This document shows, in pieces, positions 25,918 to 34,956 of a stretch of 64,000 bases of DNA. The notes under the pieces were generated by a model, which made no database searches, was not told where the DNA came from, and saw nothing but the letters and a program-made list of their open reading frames with translations. Made by a program: the position numbers and the translations under genes. This stretch comes from an uncultured Clostridia bacterium. Lineage in GTDB: Bacteria > Bacillota > Clostridia > Saccharofermentanales > Saccharofermentanaceae. The DNA is taken from assembly GCA_946407705.1 (NCBI GenBank), contig CAMJPC010000011.1, positions 1 to 64,000 on the forward strand. Direction: 5' to 3'. Every line of letters begins with the position of its first letter. The first letter of the stretch is position 1.

Positions 25918-27099
25918 ATGGATAATTTCAGATTCTGCTCACCCACATATTTCGCTTTCGGAAAAGGCACCGAGAATGATGCCGGCGAGCTCGTAAAGAA
26001 ATTCGGAGGCACCAAGGTACTGATCGTATACGGGGGCGGAAGCGTTGTAAGATCCGGTCTTCTTGACCGTGTGGAAAAATCTCTTGCCGCAGCCGGTCTT
26101 GAATATACGAGTAAGGGCGGAGTCAAACCGAACCCGCTCAGCGATTTCGTTTATGAGACTTTGGATGATCTGAAGTCCGGAAGGATCTCTTTCGATTTCC
26201 TTCTTGCCGTAGGCGGCGGAAGCACGATCGATACTGCAAAAGCTATTGCCGCAGGCGCTGTCTATGACGGTGATTTTTGGGACTTCTATGAAGGCAAGTG
26301 GATCGAGACTGCTCTGCCCGTAGGAACAGTTCTTACCATTGCCGCAGCAGGCAGCGAGGGCAGCGGAGATTCCGTAATCACCAAGGTTGAGGGTATGCTC
26401 AAGCGAGGCGCGAGCGGAGACGGCATCAGACCTAAGTTCTCGATCCTTAATCCCGAACTTACCCAGACACTTCCGCCTTACCAGACCGCTTGCGGAATGA
26501 CAGACATCATCGCTCATCTTTACGAGCGTTATCTTACCAACACCAGGGACGTTGAGGTCACCGACCGTCTGATCGAGGCGCTCATCATGACCATTGTCCA
26601 TGAAGCACCCCGTGTCATGGCAGATCCGAATAACTATGAGGCAAGGGCTAACATCATGTGGGCAGGTACGGTTGCGCACACAAACGTTGTCGGCGTTGGA
26701 AGAAGCCAGGATTGGAACAGCCACAACATCGAGCACGAGCTTTCCGCTCTCTACGGATGCGCTCACGGAGCAGGTCTTGCCGTCGTAATGCCTGCCGTAT
26801 TCACTTACTGCATGAACCATGACGTGACCAGATTTGCCCAGATCGCAGAGAGGGTCTGGGGCTGCAAGATGGACTTCTATCATCCCGAAGTTACCGCAAA
26901 GCAGGGAATAGAAGCGCTGAGGAACTTCCTCATTTCGATCGGAATGCCTTCCAAGCTCAGTGATTTCGGCGGTAAGGAAGAGGATATCCCCGTTCTTGTC
27001 GACAAGCTCTGCAACGCTACCGGAAGGGGCGGTTCCATCAGCGGATTCGTCACTCTCGACGTGAATGACTGCACCGAGATCTACAAATTGATGCTGTAA
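25918..27099 (+). CDS. Iron-containing alcohol dehydrogenase, butanol-dehydrogenase type
   Basis: 393 residues, group III Fe-dependent alcohol dehydrogenase. The N-terminal domain binds NAD(P) through VGGGSTIDTAKAIAAGA. The C-terminal domain has metal ligands in GMTDIIAHLYERYL and in the pair HNIEHELSALYGCAHGAGLAVVMP. It should reduce aldehydes such as butyraldehyde with NADPH or NADH, as BdhA/YqhD-type enzymes do. GAAAGGAG lies 7 bases before the ATG at 25918; an ATG at 25900 lies before that site and is rejected. Monocistronic and fits a fermentative anaerobe. Confidence 0.94.
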   Translation: MDNFRFCSPTYFAFGKGTENDAGELVKKFGGTKVLIVYGGGSVVRSGLLDRVEKSLAAAGLEYTSKGGVKPNPLSDFVYETLDDLKSGRISFDFLLAVGGGSTIDTAKAIAAGAVYDGDFWDFYEGKWIETALPVGTVLTIAAAGSEGSGDSVITKVEGMLKRGASGDGIRPKFSILNPELTQTLPPYQTACGMTDIIAHLYERYLTNTRDVEVTDRLIEALIMTIVHEAPRVMADPNNYEARANIMWAGTVAHTNVVGVGRSQDWNSHNIEHELSALYGCAHGAGLAVVMPAVFTYCMNHDVTRFAQIAERVWGCKMDFYHPEVTAKQGIEALRNFLISIGMPSKLSDFGGKEEDIPVLVDKLCNATGRGGSISGFVTLDVNDCTEIYKLML

Positions 27100-27137
27100 G
27101 ATCCGGGTCAGCGAAAACCCTTAGAAAATAGCCATTT

Positions 27138-27192
27138 CAGCCGTTCAACACTGTCAATTCCACTTGACGTTTGAACGGCTGGCTGATATTCT
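27138..27192 (+). promoter_or_regulatory. Promoter with overlapping operator of the phosphosignalling cluster
   Basis: TTGACG (27164-27169) and TATTCT (27187-27192) are 17 bases apart. An inverted repeat, CAGCCGTTCA (27138-27147) and TGAACGGCTG (27172-27181), brackets the -35 box, with its right arm inside the spacer. No U-run follows, so it is not a terminator. The arrangement suggests a repressor or activator site controlling the five downstream genes. Confidence 0.6.
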
Positions 27193-27272
27193 ACAAATGG
27201 TCTTTTAAAGGCTCTTATGAGTCTGCTTTCATTTTCGGAAGCGGCCAATCGTAACGGATGGGGGATATGTAT

Positions 27273-28172
27273 ATGAAGCAGTGCGAAAAGGGTCATTTTT
27301 ACGACGATATGCGTTTCGACAGCTGCCCTTACTGCAAGGACGGAACAGGATTAGGCAAGCAGGCGGTAGCCGCTTTCCAGAATCAGCAGATACCTCAGTT
27401 CCAGCCTGTTGCACAGCAGCCCGTGGCAAGCGCTCCTGTTTCTGCTCCGGTAAACCAGGGATTCAAGTTCTGCACCAACTGCGGCAATAAGGCCGAAGCG
27501 GCCCAGAAATTCTGCACCAACTGCGGCAAACCGTTCCCGGCTCCCATTCAGCAGCCTGCGGCCTCAGAGATCGGCCAGACGGTCGCGGTCTCATCCACAC
27601 CTACATCCGATATAGGCAAGACGGTTGCATTAAGGCCAATGGGAACACCTTCCTCTGATATCGGTAAGACTGTCGCAGTATCTTCCGCAGCTCCTTCTGC
27701 AACTGATGACATCGGCAAGACCGTAGCTTTGCAGCCCATAGCTCCCGTAAGTTCTCCGACGTCTGACATCGGCAAGACTGTTGCGGTAAAGCCAATCGAT
27801 TTCTCCACGACACAGAAGCCCGAGAAGACGAAGCCCGTTGCTTTCATGGTATGCATCGCCGGAGGCAACACCGGTGATTCCTATACTCTTGCTGAAGGCA
27901 GGAATTATATCGCAAGCGGTTCAGACGCTGACATCAAGCTCAACAAGGACAGCAACGTCTCAGCCGACTGCCATGCCGTAGTTACATATAATCCGTCAAA
28001 CAACCAGTTCACGCTCTCTGCGGGAACCGGACGCGGGATCACATATCTTAACGGCAATCAGGTCGATGTCTCAGCCGAGATCAAGGCTGATGACAGGATC
28101 AAGGTCGGCGAGAGCGAACTTCTTTTCATTCCGGTATGCACGGATAAGTTCAAGTGGGATGCCCAGGCCTGA
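27273..28172 (+). CDS. Zinc-ribbon/FHA adaptor protein with five Thr docking-type repeats
   Basis: 299 residues. Zinc-ribbon-like cysteines are C4, C18-C21 and a second pair set C67-C70 / C81-C84. Residues 99-172 carry five copies of an eight-residue motif, (D/E)IG(K/Q)TVA(V/L), each centred on a Thr (103, 117, 133, 150, 169). Residues 190-287 form an FHA domain with the degenerate core IASGSDADI. FHA domains bind phospho-Thr, so the repeats are plausible kinase substrates and docking sites. The ATG at 27273 sits 7 bases after GGGGGA; two earlier in-frame ATGs are too close to it. No TM segment. First gene of the phosphosignalling cluster. Confidence 0.88.
   Translation: MKQCEKGHFYDDMRFDSCPYCKDGTGLGKQAVAAFQNQQIPQFQPVAQQPVASAPVSAPVNQGFKFCTNCGNKAEAAQKFCTNCGKPFPAPIQQPAASEIGQTVAVSSTPTSDIGKTVALRPMGTPSSDIGKTVAVSSAAPSATDDIGKTVALQPIAPVSSPTSDIGKTVAVKPIDFSTTQKPEKTKPVAFMVCIAGGNTGDSYTLAEGRNYIASGSDADIKLNKDSNVSADCHAVVTYNPSNNQFTLSAGTGRGITYLNGNQVDVSAEIKADDRIKVGESELLFIPVCTDKFKWDAQA
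27567..27788 (+). repeat. Five imperfect coding repeats for DIGKTVA(V/L)
   Basis: Codons for residues 99-172 of the FHA adaptor. Five motif copies are separated by Ser/Pro/Thr-rich linkers of about 6-11 residues. Codons vary between copies, so the protein sequence, rather than recent DNA duplication, appears to be what is preserved. Confidence 0.8.
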
Positions 28173-28897
28173 TGAGTATTGAGATTGCAAACGTCCAAGG
28201 TATCGGAAACCGTAGCGAACAGCAGGATGCTTTCGGTGCCAGCAGGATCAGTGATTACGAGACTAACGGCATACTCCTGACCGTCTGCGACGGAATGGGA
28301 GGCATGACTTCAGGCGGTGTTATCGCGCGTGAGGTCCTTTCGCGTATCCTTGAGGCTTTTCCCTGGAAGGAAGATTTTGACGTTCAGGGCTGTCTCACGT
28401 CCATCAGCAACAGCGTTTACGATAACTTCTACGGACAGGGCGGCTCCACGGTCGTCATGATCCTTCTCAAAGAGAACCGGCTCGATTTCTGGAGCATAGG
28501 TGACAGCGACATACTGCTGCTCAGGGACGGGAATCTCATTCCGCTCAACATACGTCACGAGTATTCAAACGAATTGATAATCAAGGCTCTCGAACTGGGA
28601 TTCCCGGTGAGCGATGCCTTCTCGGATCCCCAGGCAGCGGCTCTTTCAGAGTATATCGGCAAGAGAAATCCCGCCTGTGAGTCCAACAGGATCCCGATCG
28701 AGATCAAGGACGGAGACACGATCCTTCTTTGCTCGGACGGTATCAGCGATACCCTGAGCTTCGATCAGATCGCGGCAGATCTGGTGCTTCCCGTCAATGA
28801 GGCGGCTGCGAAAATGGAACAGGACATTATTTCTGCAAATATTGAGAATCAAGATAATTATACGGGTATAATATTAAGATATTCGGCTAGCCGTTAA
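28172..28897 (+). CDS. PP2C-family Ser/Thr phosphatase
   Basis: 241 residues, the usual size of a minimal bacterial PP2C. Metal-binding motifs are present: GNRSEQQDAFG (D19), VCDGMGGMTSGG (D40, G41), SIGDSDILLLRDG and LLCSDGISDTLS. It hydrolyses phospho-Ser/Thr with Mn/Mg and would reverse the action of the kinase encoded at the end of this cluster. Its ATG shares one base with the stop of the FHA adaptor (TGATG), so translation is coupled; an earlier in-frame start would overlap the adaptor. Cytoplasmic. Confidence 0.93.
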   Translation: MSIEIANVQGIGNRSEQQDAFGASRISDYETNGILLTVCDGMGGMTSGGVIAREVLSRILEAFPWKEDFDVQGCLTSISNSVYDNFYGQGGSTVVMILLKENRLDFWSIGDSDILLLRDGNLIPLNIRHEYSNELIIKALELGFPVSDAFSDPQAAALSEYIGKRNPACESNRIPIEIKDGDTILLCSDGISDTLSFDQIAADLVLPVNEAAAKMEQDIISANIENQDNYTGIILRYSASR

Positions 28898-28917
28898 CGC
28901 GGCAGAAAGGAAAGGTT

Positions 28918-30435
28918 ATGAAGGGGAAGAGTTCCGTGCTGAAGATTTTCGGCGTTATCCTTGCACTTGCAGGTATCGCGATTGGAGTCCTCGGAGTAGT
29001 TTTCGGATCGCAGAAATATAAGATCAAGCCGTCCGATGCCAGAAACGCGGTTGTCTGGGTTTATGAATCCTTGGAGATTCCTGAACTCGAGTTTAAGGGC
29101 AGATGGTCAGGAACCGGCTGGGCAGTAGGAAATCCCGGTCAGGGCGTCAGATACATCGTCACCAACGGACACGTTATCGAGCAGGCATATGCATGGCCGA
29201 AGGGTGATGACGATCCGTTTGACATCAAGACCAAGACAGGTCAGGATGCGGACTCTTATATCCGTGACAGATACGGCAAGTCCCTCAGCGAACTCGACAT
29301 GAAGCATGAGATCAGAGTCTATTTCTCAACTGCTGACGATGACTATGTCGTTCCTGAAGTAGTATTCTTCTCCGGTCCTTCCGATAAGGACATCGCCATC
29401 CTTAAGCTCGACGAGACGACAAACAAGAGAACGGCTCTTCTCATCAGGGATTCTGATAAGGTTGAGGTCGGCGAGGAAGTAACCGCTCTCGGTTTCCCCG
29501 GCGTTTCCGACAAGGTTCAGGAAGCTGATACCGTAAATCACGACATCGACGACGTTACCGTCACAAAGGGCATCATCAGTAAGAGAGTTAAGCCTTCCGG
29601 ACGTGATTACGATACATTCCAGATGGACGTTTCCATCAACCACGGCAATTCAGGCGGACCGCTCGTAGACAAGGACGGTTACGTTGTAGGCGTCAACACA
29701 CTCGGTAATGCCGAAGACAGCAACATGAACTATGCCATCGTCTCCAAGGAAGTCATGGACATCCTTGACAGCGAGAACATCACTTATGCAACACAGGCTT
29801 ACAAGAACCGCGGACTCATGGGTCTTGTGGTTGTAGGCATCATCGTACTGGCAGGCGGCATCGTCATGATGGTTATCCCTGTCGGCAAGAAGACGGCTCC
29901 GGCAGCCGGCGCTGCACCCCAGGGAGCAGGTGTTGCTCCTCAGGCAGGCAGAGTTGTTCCCCAGCAGGGAGCTAATCCTTATGCCGCAGCACGTCAGCAG
30001 CCTGTTGCTCAGGGTTATCCCCAGCAACAGCGCACACCGGCAGGCGTGGCAACTGGTGCAGCGGCAGGAGCTGCTGCAGGCCAAATGTCTGCACCCGCTG
30101 CAGGTCAGGCACAGCGTCCTATCCTGAAGGGTATCAAGGGCCAGTTCGCAGGAAAGGCTTTCGATCTTTCCAGAGGCGCAGTCGTCCTCGGAAGAGATCC
30201 CGCAACATGTAACCTTGTCTTCAATAAGGAGACTCCGGGTATCAGCGGAAAGCACTGCCAGCTCAATTACGACGCGGCAAGCGGAAGCTTTGTGCTGACG
30301 GACCTCGGTTCTTCCTACGGTACCTTTACCGGCAACGGAAAGAAGCTTGACGCAAACGTTCCGGAAAGACTATCCGCAGGCGACATTTTCTACCTTGCGG
30401 ATGAGAACGTTAAGTTCCAGATTTCAAAGGATTAA
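28918..30435 (+). CDS. Membrane HtrA-like serine protease with cytosolic FHA domain
   Basis: 505 residues. TM1 is about 8-30. The extracytoplasmic trypsin-like domain (40-290) has the triad H85 (VTNGHVIE), D158 (KDIAILKL) and S245 (NHGNSGGPLV). TM2 spans about 300-322. A low-complexity Ala/Gln/Pro linker (325-400) leads to a well-conserved FHA domain (about 415-503: VVLGRDPATCNLVF, GISGKHCQL, LTDLGSSYGTF). No PDZ domain is seen. The protein joins an outside protease to an inside phospho-Thr reader, so kinase signalling could recruit or tune it. GAAAGGAAAGG precedes the ATG. Confidence 0.9.
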   Translation: MKGKSSVLKIFGVILALAGIAIGVLGVVFGSQKYKIKPSDARNAVVWVYESLEIPELEFKGRWSGTGWAVGNPGQGVRYIVTNGHVIEQAYAWPKGDDDPFDIKTKTGQDADSYIRDRYGKSLSELDMKHEIRVYFSTADDDYVVPEVVFFSGPSDKDIAILKLDETTNKRTALLIRDSDKVEVGEEVTALGFPGVSDKVQEADTVNHDIDDVTVTKGIISKRVKPSGRDYDTFQMDVSINHGNSGGPLVDKDGYVVGVNTLGNAEDSNMNYAIVSKEVMDILDSENITYATQAYKNRGLMGLVVVGIIVLAGGIVMMVIPVGKKTAPAAGAAPQGAGVAPQAGRVVPQQGANPYAAARQQPVAQGYPQQQRTPAGVATGAAAGAAAGQMSAPAAGQAQRPILKGIKGQFAGKAFDLSRGAVVLGRDPATCNLVFNKETPGISGKHCQLNYDAASGSFVLTDLGSSYGTFTGNGKKLDANVPERLSAGDIFYLADENVKFQISKD

Positions 30436-30445
30436 GAACGACTAA

Positions 30446-30853
30446 ATGAGTGAGTACTTTCTTCGAATGGGAAAGATCGACGATGCTGCATCCAATGGCG
30501 GTGTGGCATCTGTCGCATATAATGACACTTATGTTTTCGATGCCTCAGGCAATCTGAAAAAGATGTCCTCGGGAGCACTTTCGGCCTACAAACTCAAAAA
30601 GGGCGAAGGTGAACTCTGGGTATCCGGAAAACTTGATGTTACACCTCCGGAGATAGAACTTGAATTCAGAAAAACAGGCATTGCCCGCAAATGGCTTGAG
30701 AATCTCATTGTCAGGCACGTTAACAGACAGCGTTCACTAGACAAGTCACTTACCGTTTTCGTGCGCACTGCTGAAGAAGGCACAGGCATCGTATGTGAAG
30801 ACATACCTCACACATCCGCACCGCCGATGTCGAAATGGAGGACAAACAAATGA
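30446..30853 (+). CDS. Small basic protein of the phosphosignalling cluster, unknown function
   Basis: 135 residues, not recognised. No TM segment or signal peptide. The first half looks beta-rich (SVAYNDTYVFDASGNLKKM) and the second has a basic helix (RKWLENLIVRHVNRQRSLDK) and a Ser/Pro-rich end. AAGGA lies about 13 bases before the ATG. It is held between the FHA protease (10-base gap) and the kinase (4-base ATGA overlap), so it belongs to the operon and is probably an accessory or substrate of the kinase. Confidence 0.78.
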   Translation: MSEYFLRMGKIDDAASNGGVASVAYNDTYVFDASGNLKKMSSGALSAYKLKKGEGELWVSGKLDVTPPEIELEFRKTGIARKWLENLIVRHVNRQRSLDKSLTVFVRTAEEGTGIVCEDIPHTSAPPMSKWRTNK

Positions 30854-33219
30854 GCATCGATCCCCAACACGTCTGTTACGGATGCTTTTCGGAAAAAGAA
30901 CCGGGTACGGTATGCCCGCACTGCGGATTCACTGAGAGCGCCGAGAGAGCTTATCTCGCGGTTCCTCTCGGAACGATCCTCGACGGAAGATACCTGATAG
31001 GAAAAGTGCTTGGTGTCGGCGGATTCGGCATCACATATCTCGGTTATGACCTTACGCTCGACTACAAGGTAGCCGTGAAGGAATATATGCCTTCAGGTTT
31101 TGCAACGAGAGCGGAAGACAAGTATACGTTGACTGTTACGAGCTCATCGCAGCAGCAGGCTTATGACGAGGGTCTTGATAAGTTCTTGAGCGAAGCGAGG
31201 ACTCTCGCGAAGTTCCATAACACGCCGAACATCGTTTCGGTTCAGGACTTTTTCAAGGAGAACAATACGGCTTACTTCGTCATGGAATATGTTGACGGAA
31301 AGAGCCTTAAGGACATCCTCGACAAGAATGGCGGAAGGATCACGTATGACGCGGCTTCCGGAATACTTCTTCCGGTAATGAAGGCGCTCTCCAAGGTTCA
31401 CGCACAGGGCCTCATTCACAGAGACATAAGCCCTGACAACATATCGATCAACGCTACGGGAGAATCCAAGCTCCTTGACTTCGGTGCGGCACGTTCCGCA
31501 TATGCCGAGACAAAGAGCGTATCGGTCATCCTCAAGCACGGACTTGCTCCGATAGAGCAGTATTCCAACCATGGCAACATGGGCCCCTGGACTGATGTCT
31601 ATGCCATGGGTGCCACGTTCTACCGCTGCATCACGGGAATACTTCCTCCCGAATCCATCGAGCGTATCCACGCCGATTCGATCAGGACTCCTTCTTCGAT
31701 GGGCATTTCCATTCCTCCGTATGCGGAACTGGCACTCATGAAAGCGCTTGCCGTAAATCCGGAGAACCGTTTTGCAAACATCGAGCAGTTCATTGACGCA
31801 TTAAAGGGTAATGCCGCTTATTCTCCGGCTGCACCGCAAATGCCCGTGGCACCTGTTGTTCCTGCCGCAGCACCCGTTGCTGCTCAGGTAAGACCCCAGG
31901 CTCCTGTTTATTCTGCTCCCGCTGCCGTTCGCACAACGGGATATACCGCTTCGCAACCTGCTAACGCATTTGGTCAGAGTTATTCCGCACCAGCAGCTCC
32001 TGCGGCAGCTTCTGCAACAACTCCCGCCGCCCCCAAGAAGAAGGGTATGAGCAAGGGTGCCGTTGCGGCACTCATCATTGGCGGTGTCGCGATAATACTT
32101 ACGGTTGTGGGAACCATTGCAGCGATCAACATCGCTAATAATTCAAACAAGCCCAGACACACGACCGAGACGGACGACGATGACGGAGGCCATTTCGGAA
32201 GCAAGGAAACAACATATTACACGACCGATACGACCGAATCGACCGATGACTCTGATCCTACCGATGTAACGACCAAGTCTACCGCTTCTTCAGGAAACGG
32301 CAGCGGCGACGTAACAAGTCTTTCAGATATCGGTGCTTCCATTTGGATCCCTGATGGTTACGTTAAGAACGAAAAGGGTTTCTATTCGACAAGCAACGGC
32401 GGGTTCTCCGTAAACTATGCCGAGATCGTCAAGGACAAGCCGGTCTACAGCATCAGTGATGTCATTGATGACAAGCAGTTCTTCATTGAGTACTATCTCG
32501 GAAAGTCAGTTGTTGAGACCAATTCTGGAAATATCACGATCGATAACAAGACCGCTTTTGAGATCGACGGTGAGTACAGCGGATCCAAGTTTATTCTCGT
32601 TGCGATCCCCAACGTTAATCCCAGTATCAAAGCAGGATGTTATTTCATCAGTGCATGGTTCAGGAATAATGAAGAAGGAACCAATATTTCAAAGGCTATC
32701 AAGAGCTTCAAGGCCACATCAACCGTAAACACGAAGCTCAATGGCTATTCGGCTGATATTTCATCCAACCCTGAAGTGAGTACGACTCCCGACATCAGGG
32801 TCAAGTTCCTTTTTGAACCCCGTTTCTCATCCGGATTCAAAAAGACGGCTGATTCAGTATGGCCGCTCAACAATACGAACGTCACGGACAAGACCATGGT
32901 CATGTATATGACGGTTTCCTCAGCCAAGACGCAGGACGAGGTAAGGGAGGCCAGCAAGGATAAGTTTACCGAGGAGTTCAAGGCGAACAACGCGACGCTT
33001 ACCAACACGACAACCACGAGCGTCTCTTACAACAACATCAATTGGACGATCGATACCCATAACTTCTCTGACAGATTTGAGGCAAAGACGATAACCGCTG
33101 TTTATCCGAACGGCATGATCGTATGCATCAATGCAAAATATGTCATGTCAAAGAAGTATACGATGGATAACTATATCAAGGACCTGGAGAGATCCATAAG
33201 AGTTAGTTCGGTGACATAA
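30850..33219 (+). CDS. Receptor-type Ser/Thr protein kinase with N-terminal zinc ribbon
   Basis: 789 residues. Zinc ribbon C9-C12 / C22-C25. The kinase domain (about 45-320) has glycine loop GVGGFG (55-60), K77 (VAVKEY), E115, catalytic loop HRDISPDN (190-197) and DFG (210-212). S194 replaces the usual Lys of HRDxKxxN. The activation segment contains GLAPIEQY. A Pro/Ala-rich linker precedes TM 403-429; residues 435-789 are extracytoplasmic, with an acidic Thr-rich stalk and a beta-rich sensor part without PASTA repeats. The start at 30850 was chosen because GGAGG lies 8 bases upstream. Partners should be the adjacent PP2C and FHA proteins. Confidence 0.92.
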   Translation: MSIDPQHVCYGCFSEKEPGTVCPHCGFTESAERAYLAVPLGTILDGRYLIGKVLGVGGFGITYLGYDLTLDYKVAVKEYMPSGFATRAEDKYTLTVTSSSQQQAYDEGLDKFLSEARTLAKFHNTPNIVSVQDFFKENNTAYFVMEYVDGKSLKDILDKNGGRITYDAASGILLPVMKALSKVHAQGLIHRDISPDNISINATGESKLLDFGAARSAYAETKSVSVILKHGLAPIEQYSNHGNMGPWTDVYAMGATFYRCITGILPPESIERIHADSIRTPSSMGISIPPYAELALMKALAVNPENRFANIEQFIDALKGNAAYSPAAPQMPVAPVVPAAAPVAAQVRPQAPVYSAPAAVRTTGYTASQPANAFGQSYSAPAAPAAASATTPAAPKKKGMSKGAVAALIIGGVAIILTVVGTIAAINIANNSNKPRHTTETDDDDGGHFGSKETTYYTTDTTESTDDSDPTDVTTKSTASSGNGSGDVTSLSDIGASIWIPDGYVKNEKGFYSTSNGGFSVNYAEIVKDKPVYSISDVIDDKQFFIEYYLGKSVVETNSGNITIDNKTAFEIDGEYSGSKFILVAIPNVNPSIKAGCYFISAWFRNNEEGTNISKAIKSFKATSTVNTKLNGYSADISSNPEVSTTPDIRVKFLFEPRFSSGFKKTADSVWPLNNTNVTDKTMVMYMTVSSAKTQDEVREASKDKFTEEFKANNATLTNTTTTSVSYNNINWTIDTHNFSDRFEAKTITAVYPNGMIVCINAKYVMSKKYTMDNYIKDLERSIRVSSVT

Positions 33220-33255
33220 AAGTCCGGAAAACCAATAGCAATATTTGAACATTAT

Positions 33256-33293
33256 CAGCCCGGTAAAACGCACGTTTTCCGGGCTGGTTTCGT
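33256..33293 (+). terminator. Terminator of the phosphosignalling cluster
   Basis: CAGCCCGG (33256-33263) pairs with CCGGGCTG (33279-33286), extended by AAAACG/CGTTTT, followed by GTTTCGTTTT. The 200 bases from here to the next gene are AT-rich; I see no riboswitch there. Confidence 0.8.
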
Positions 33294-33492
33294 TTTGCGA
33301 AACGCAATGAAATAAAGGCGTTTTCAGGATCATTAACTTTGCCTGGAACAGGGTGTCAAAAAATCGCAACAATTGAATGATTTTTCCATTTTGTCGAAAT
33401 AGTGACGGATATTACTGCGTTTTTATTCATACAAAGATTCAAAGTTTGCCTATAAGATGTTAAGAGTAATTTTATGTTTATCGGAGGTATTT

Positions 33493-34956
33493 ATGCTGTT
33501 TATCGGTATTGATCTCGGCACTTCCTCGGTCAAGCTGCTCCTTATGAAGAGCGGCGGTGAGATCCTTCGTACGGTTACGGAGGAGTATCCCGTTTATTTT
33601 CCGCAGAGCGGATGGTCTGAACAGGATCCTGAGGAATGGTTTAACGGAACCGTAAAGGGAATCAAAAAGCTTCTCGACGGTTTTGACGGCAAGGAAGTCG
33701 GAGGCATCTCCTTCGGAGGACAGATGCACGGACTTACTCCCCTCGACAAGGACGGCAACGTAATCAGACGCGCTATCCTTTGGAACGACGGCAGATCTGA
33801 GGAAGAGTCCCAGTATCTGAACAACGTCATCGGAAAGAAGAAGCTTTCCGAATATACCGGTAACATCTCCTTCGCAGGCTTTACGGCTCCGAAGGTCCTC
33901 TGGATGAAGAAGAACGAACCCGAGAATTTCGCCAAGATCGACAAGATCCTCCTTCCTAAGGACTATCTTGCATACCGTCTGAGCGGCGTTTTCGCAACTG
34001 ACGTTTCCGATGCTTCCGGTACGCTCTATTTCGATTGCGCCAACAGAAAGTGGTCTGCTGAGATGCTCGAGATCCTCGGAATCACTGAAGCTCAGCTCCC
34101 TAAGGTTTTCGAGAGCTATGAAGCCATCGGCAAGATCCTTCCCGAGATCGCTTCTCAGCTCGGAATCAACCCTGACTGCCTTATCGTTGCAGGTGCAGGC
34201 GACAACGCTGCAGCTGCTGTCGGAACAGGCACGGTCGGCAACGGCGGATGCAACATCTCTCTCGGAACGAGCGGAACGATCTTCATCGCATCTTCCAACT
34301 TCAAGAACGATGAGGAAAATTCCCTCCATGCTTTCGACCACGCTGACGGCGGTTACCACCTCATGGGCTGCATGCTCAGCGCTGCAAGCTGCAACAAGTG
34401 GTGGATGGAAGACATCATCGGAACAAAGGATTTCGCTGCAGAGCAGACAGGCATTACCACTCTCGGCGAGAACAACATCTTCTTCCTGCCTTATCTCATG
34501 GGTGAGAGATCTCCTCTCAACAACCCTGAATGCCGCGCAATGTTCATCGGCATGTCCATGGACACAAAGCGTGAGGAAATGACACAGGCAGTCCTCGAGG
34601 GCGTTGCTTTCGCACTCAGGGATTCTTTTGAGTGCGCTAAGAAGATGGGTCTTGATATCAAGAGTTCCAACATCTGCGGCGGTGGTGCAAAGTCACCTCT
34701 GTGGCGCAAGATCGTTGCAAATGTATTGGGCATTGAGCTTACAAGAACCCAGAATGACGAAGGTCCGGCATTGGGCGGCGCCATCCTCGCAGCTGTTGCA
34801 TGCGGCGAATACAAGAACGTTGAAGAAGCATGCAAGGCTATCGTTACTACTCACGTTGCTGAGACACCGGATCCCGAGCTCACAGCGAAGTATGAAGCCA
34901 AGTATCAGAAATTCAGTAAACTTTATCCTATGTGTAAGGAGGCAGGATTATGGTAA
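33493..34956 (+). CDS. xylB: Xylulokinase (FGGY family)
   Basis: 487 residues. FGGY kinase fold with IGIDLGTSSVKLLLM at the N-terminus, GGISFGGQMHGL, AGAGDNAAAAVGTG and the C-terminal SSNICGGGAKSPLWRKI. SWSEQDPEEW and QMHGL are typical of xylulokinases, which phosphorylate D-xylulose to D-xylulose-5-phosphate. The ATG follows CGGAGGT; an in-frame upstream start (33457) lacks a site. First gene of a pentose operon with DUF4867, an isomerase and split transketolase, which supports a pentulose substrate; a related ketose such as ribulose cannot be excluded. Confidence 0.92.
   Translation: MLFIGIDLGTSSVKLLLMKSGGEILRTVTEEYPVYFPQSGWSEQDPEEWFNGTVKGIKKLLDGFDGKEVGGISFGGQMHGLTPLDKDGNVIRRAILWNDGRSEEESQYLNNVIGKKKLSEYTGNISFAGFTAPKVLWMKKNEPENFAKIDKILLPKDYLAYRLSGVFATDVSDASGTLYFDCANRKWSAEMLEILGITEAQLPKVFESYEAIGKILPEIASQLGINPDCLIVAGAGDNAAAAVGTGTVGNGGCNISLGTSGTIFIASSNFKNDEENSLHAFDHADGGYHLMGCMLSAASCNKWWMEDIIGTKDFAAEQTGITTLGENNIFFLPYLMGERSPLNNPECRAMFIGMSMDTKREEMTQAVLEGVAFALRDSFECAKKMGLDIKSSNICGGGAKSPLWRKIVANVLGIELTRTQNDEGPALGGAILAAVACGEYKNVEEACKAIVTTHVAETPDPELTAKYEAKYQKFSKLYPMCKEAGLW

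Noticed and set aside
27567..27788. Repeats considered as a CRISPR-like or noncoding array
   Set aside because: They are in-frame codons of the FHA adaptor with variable DNA and conserved protein; no cas genes in the window.
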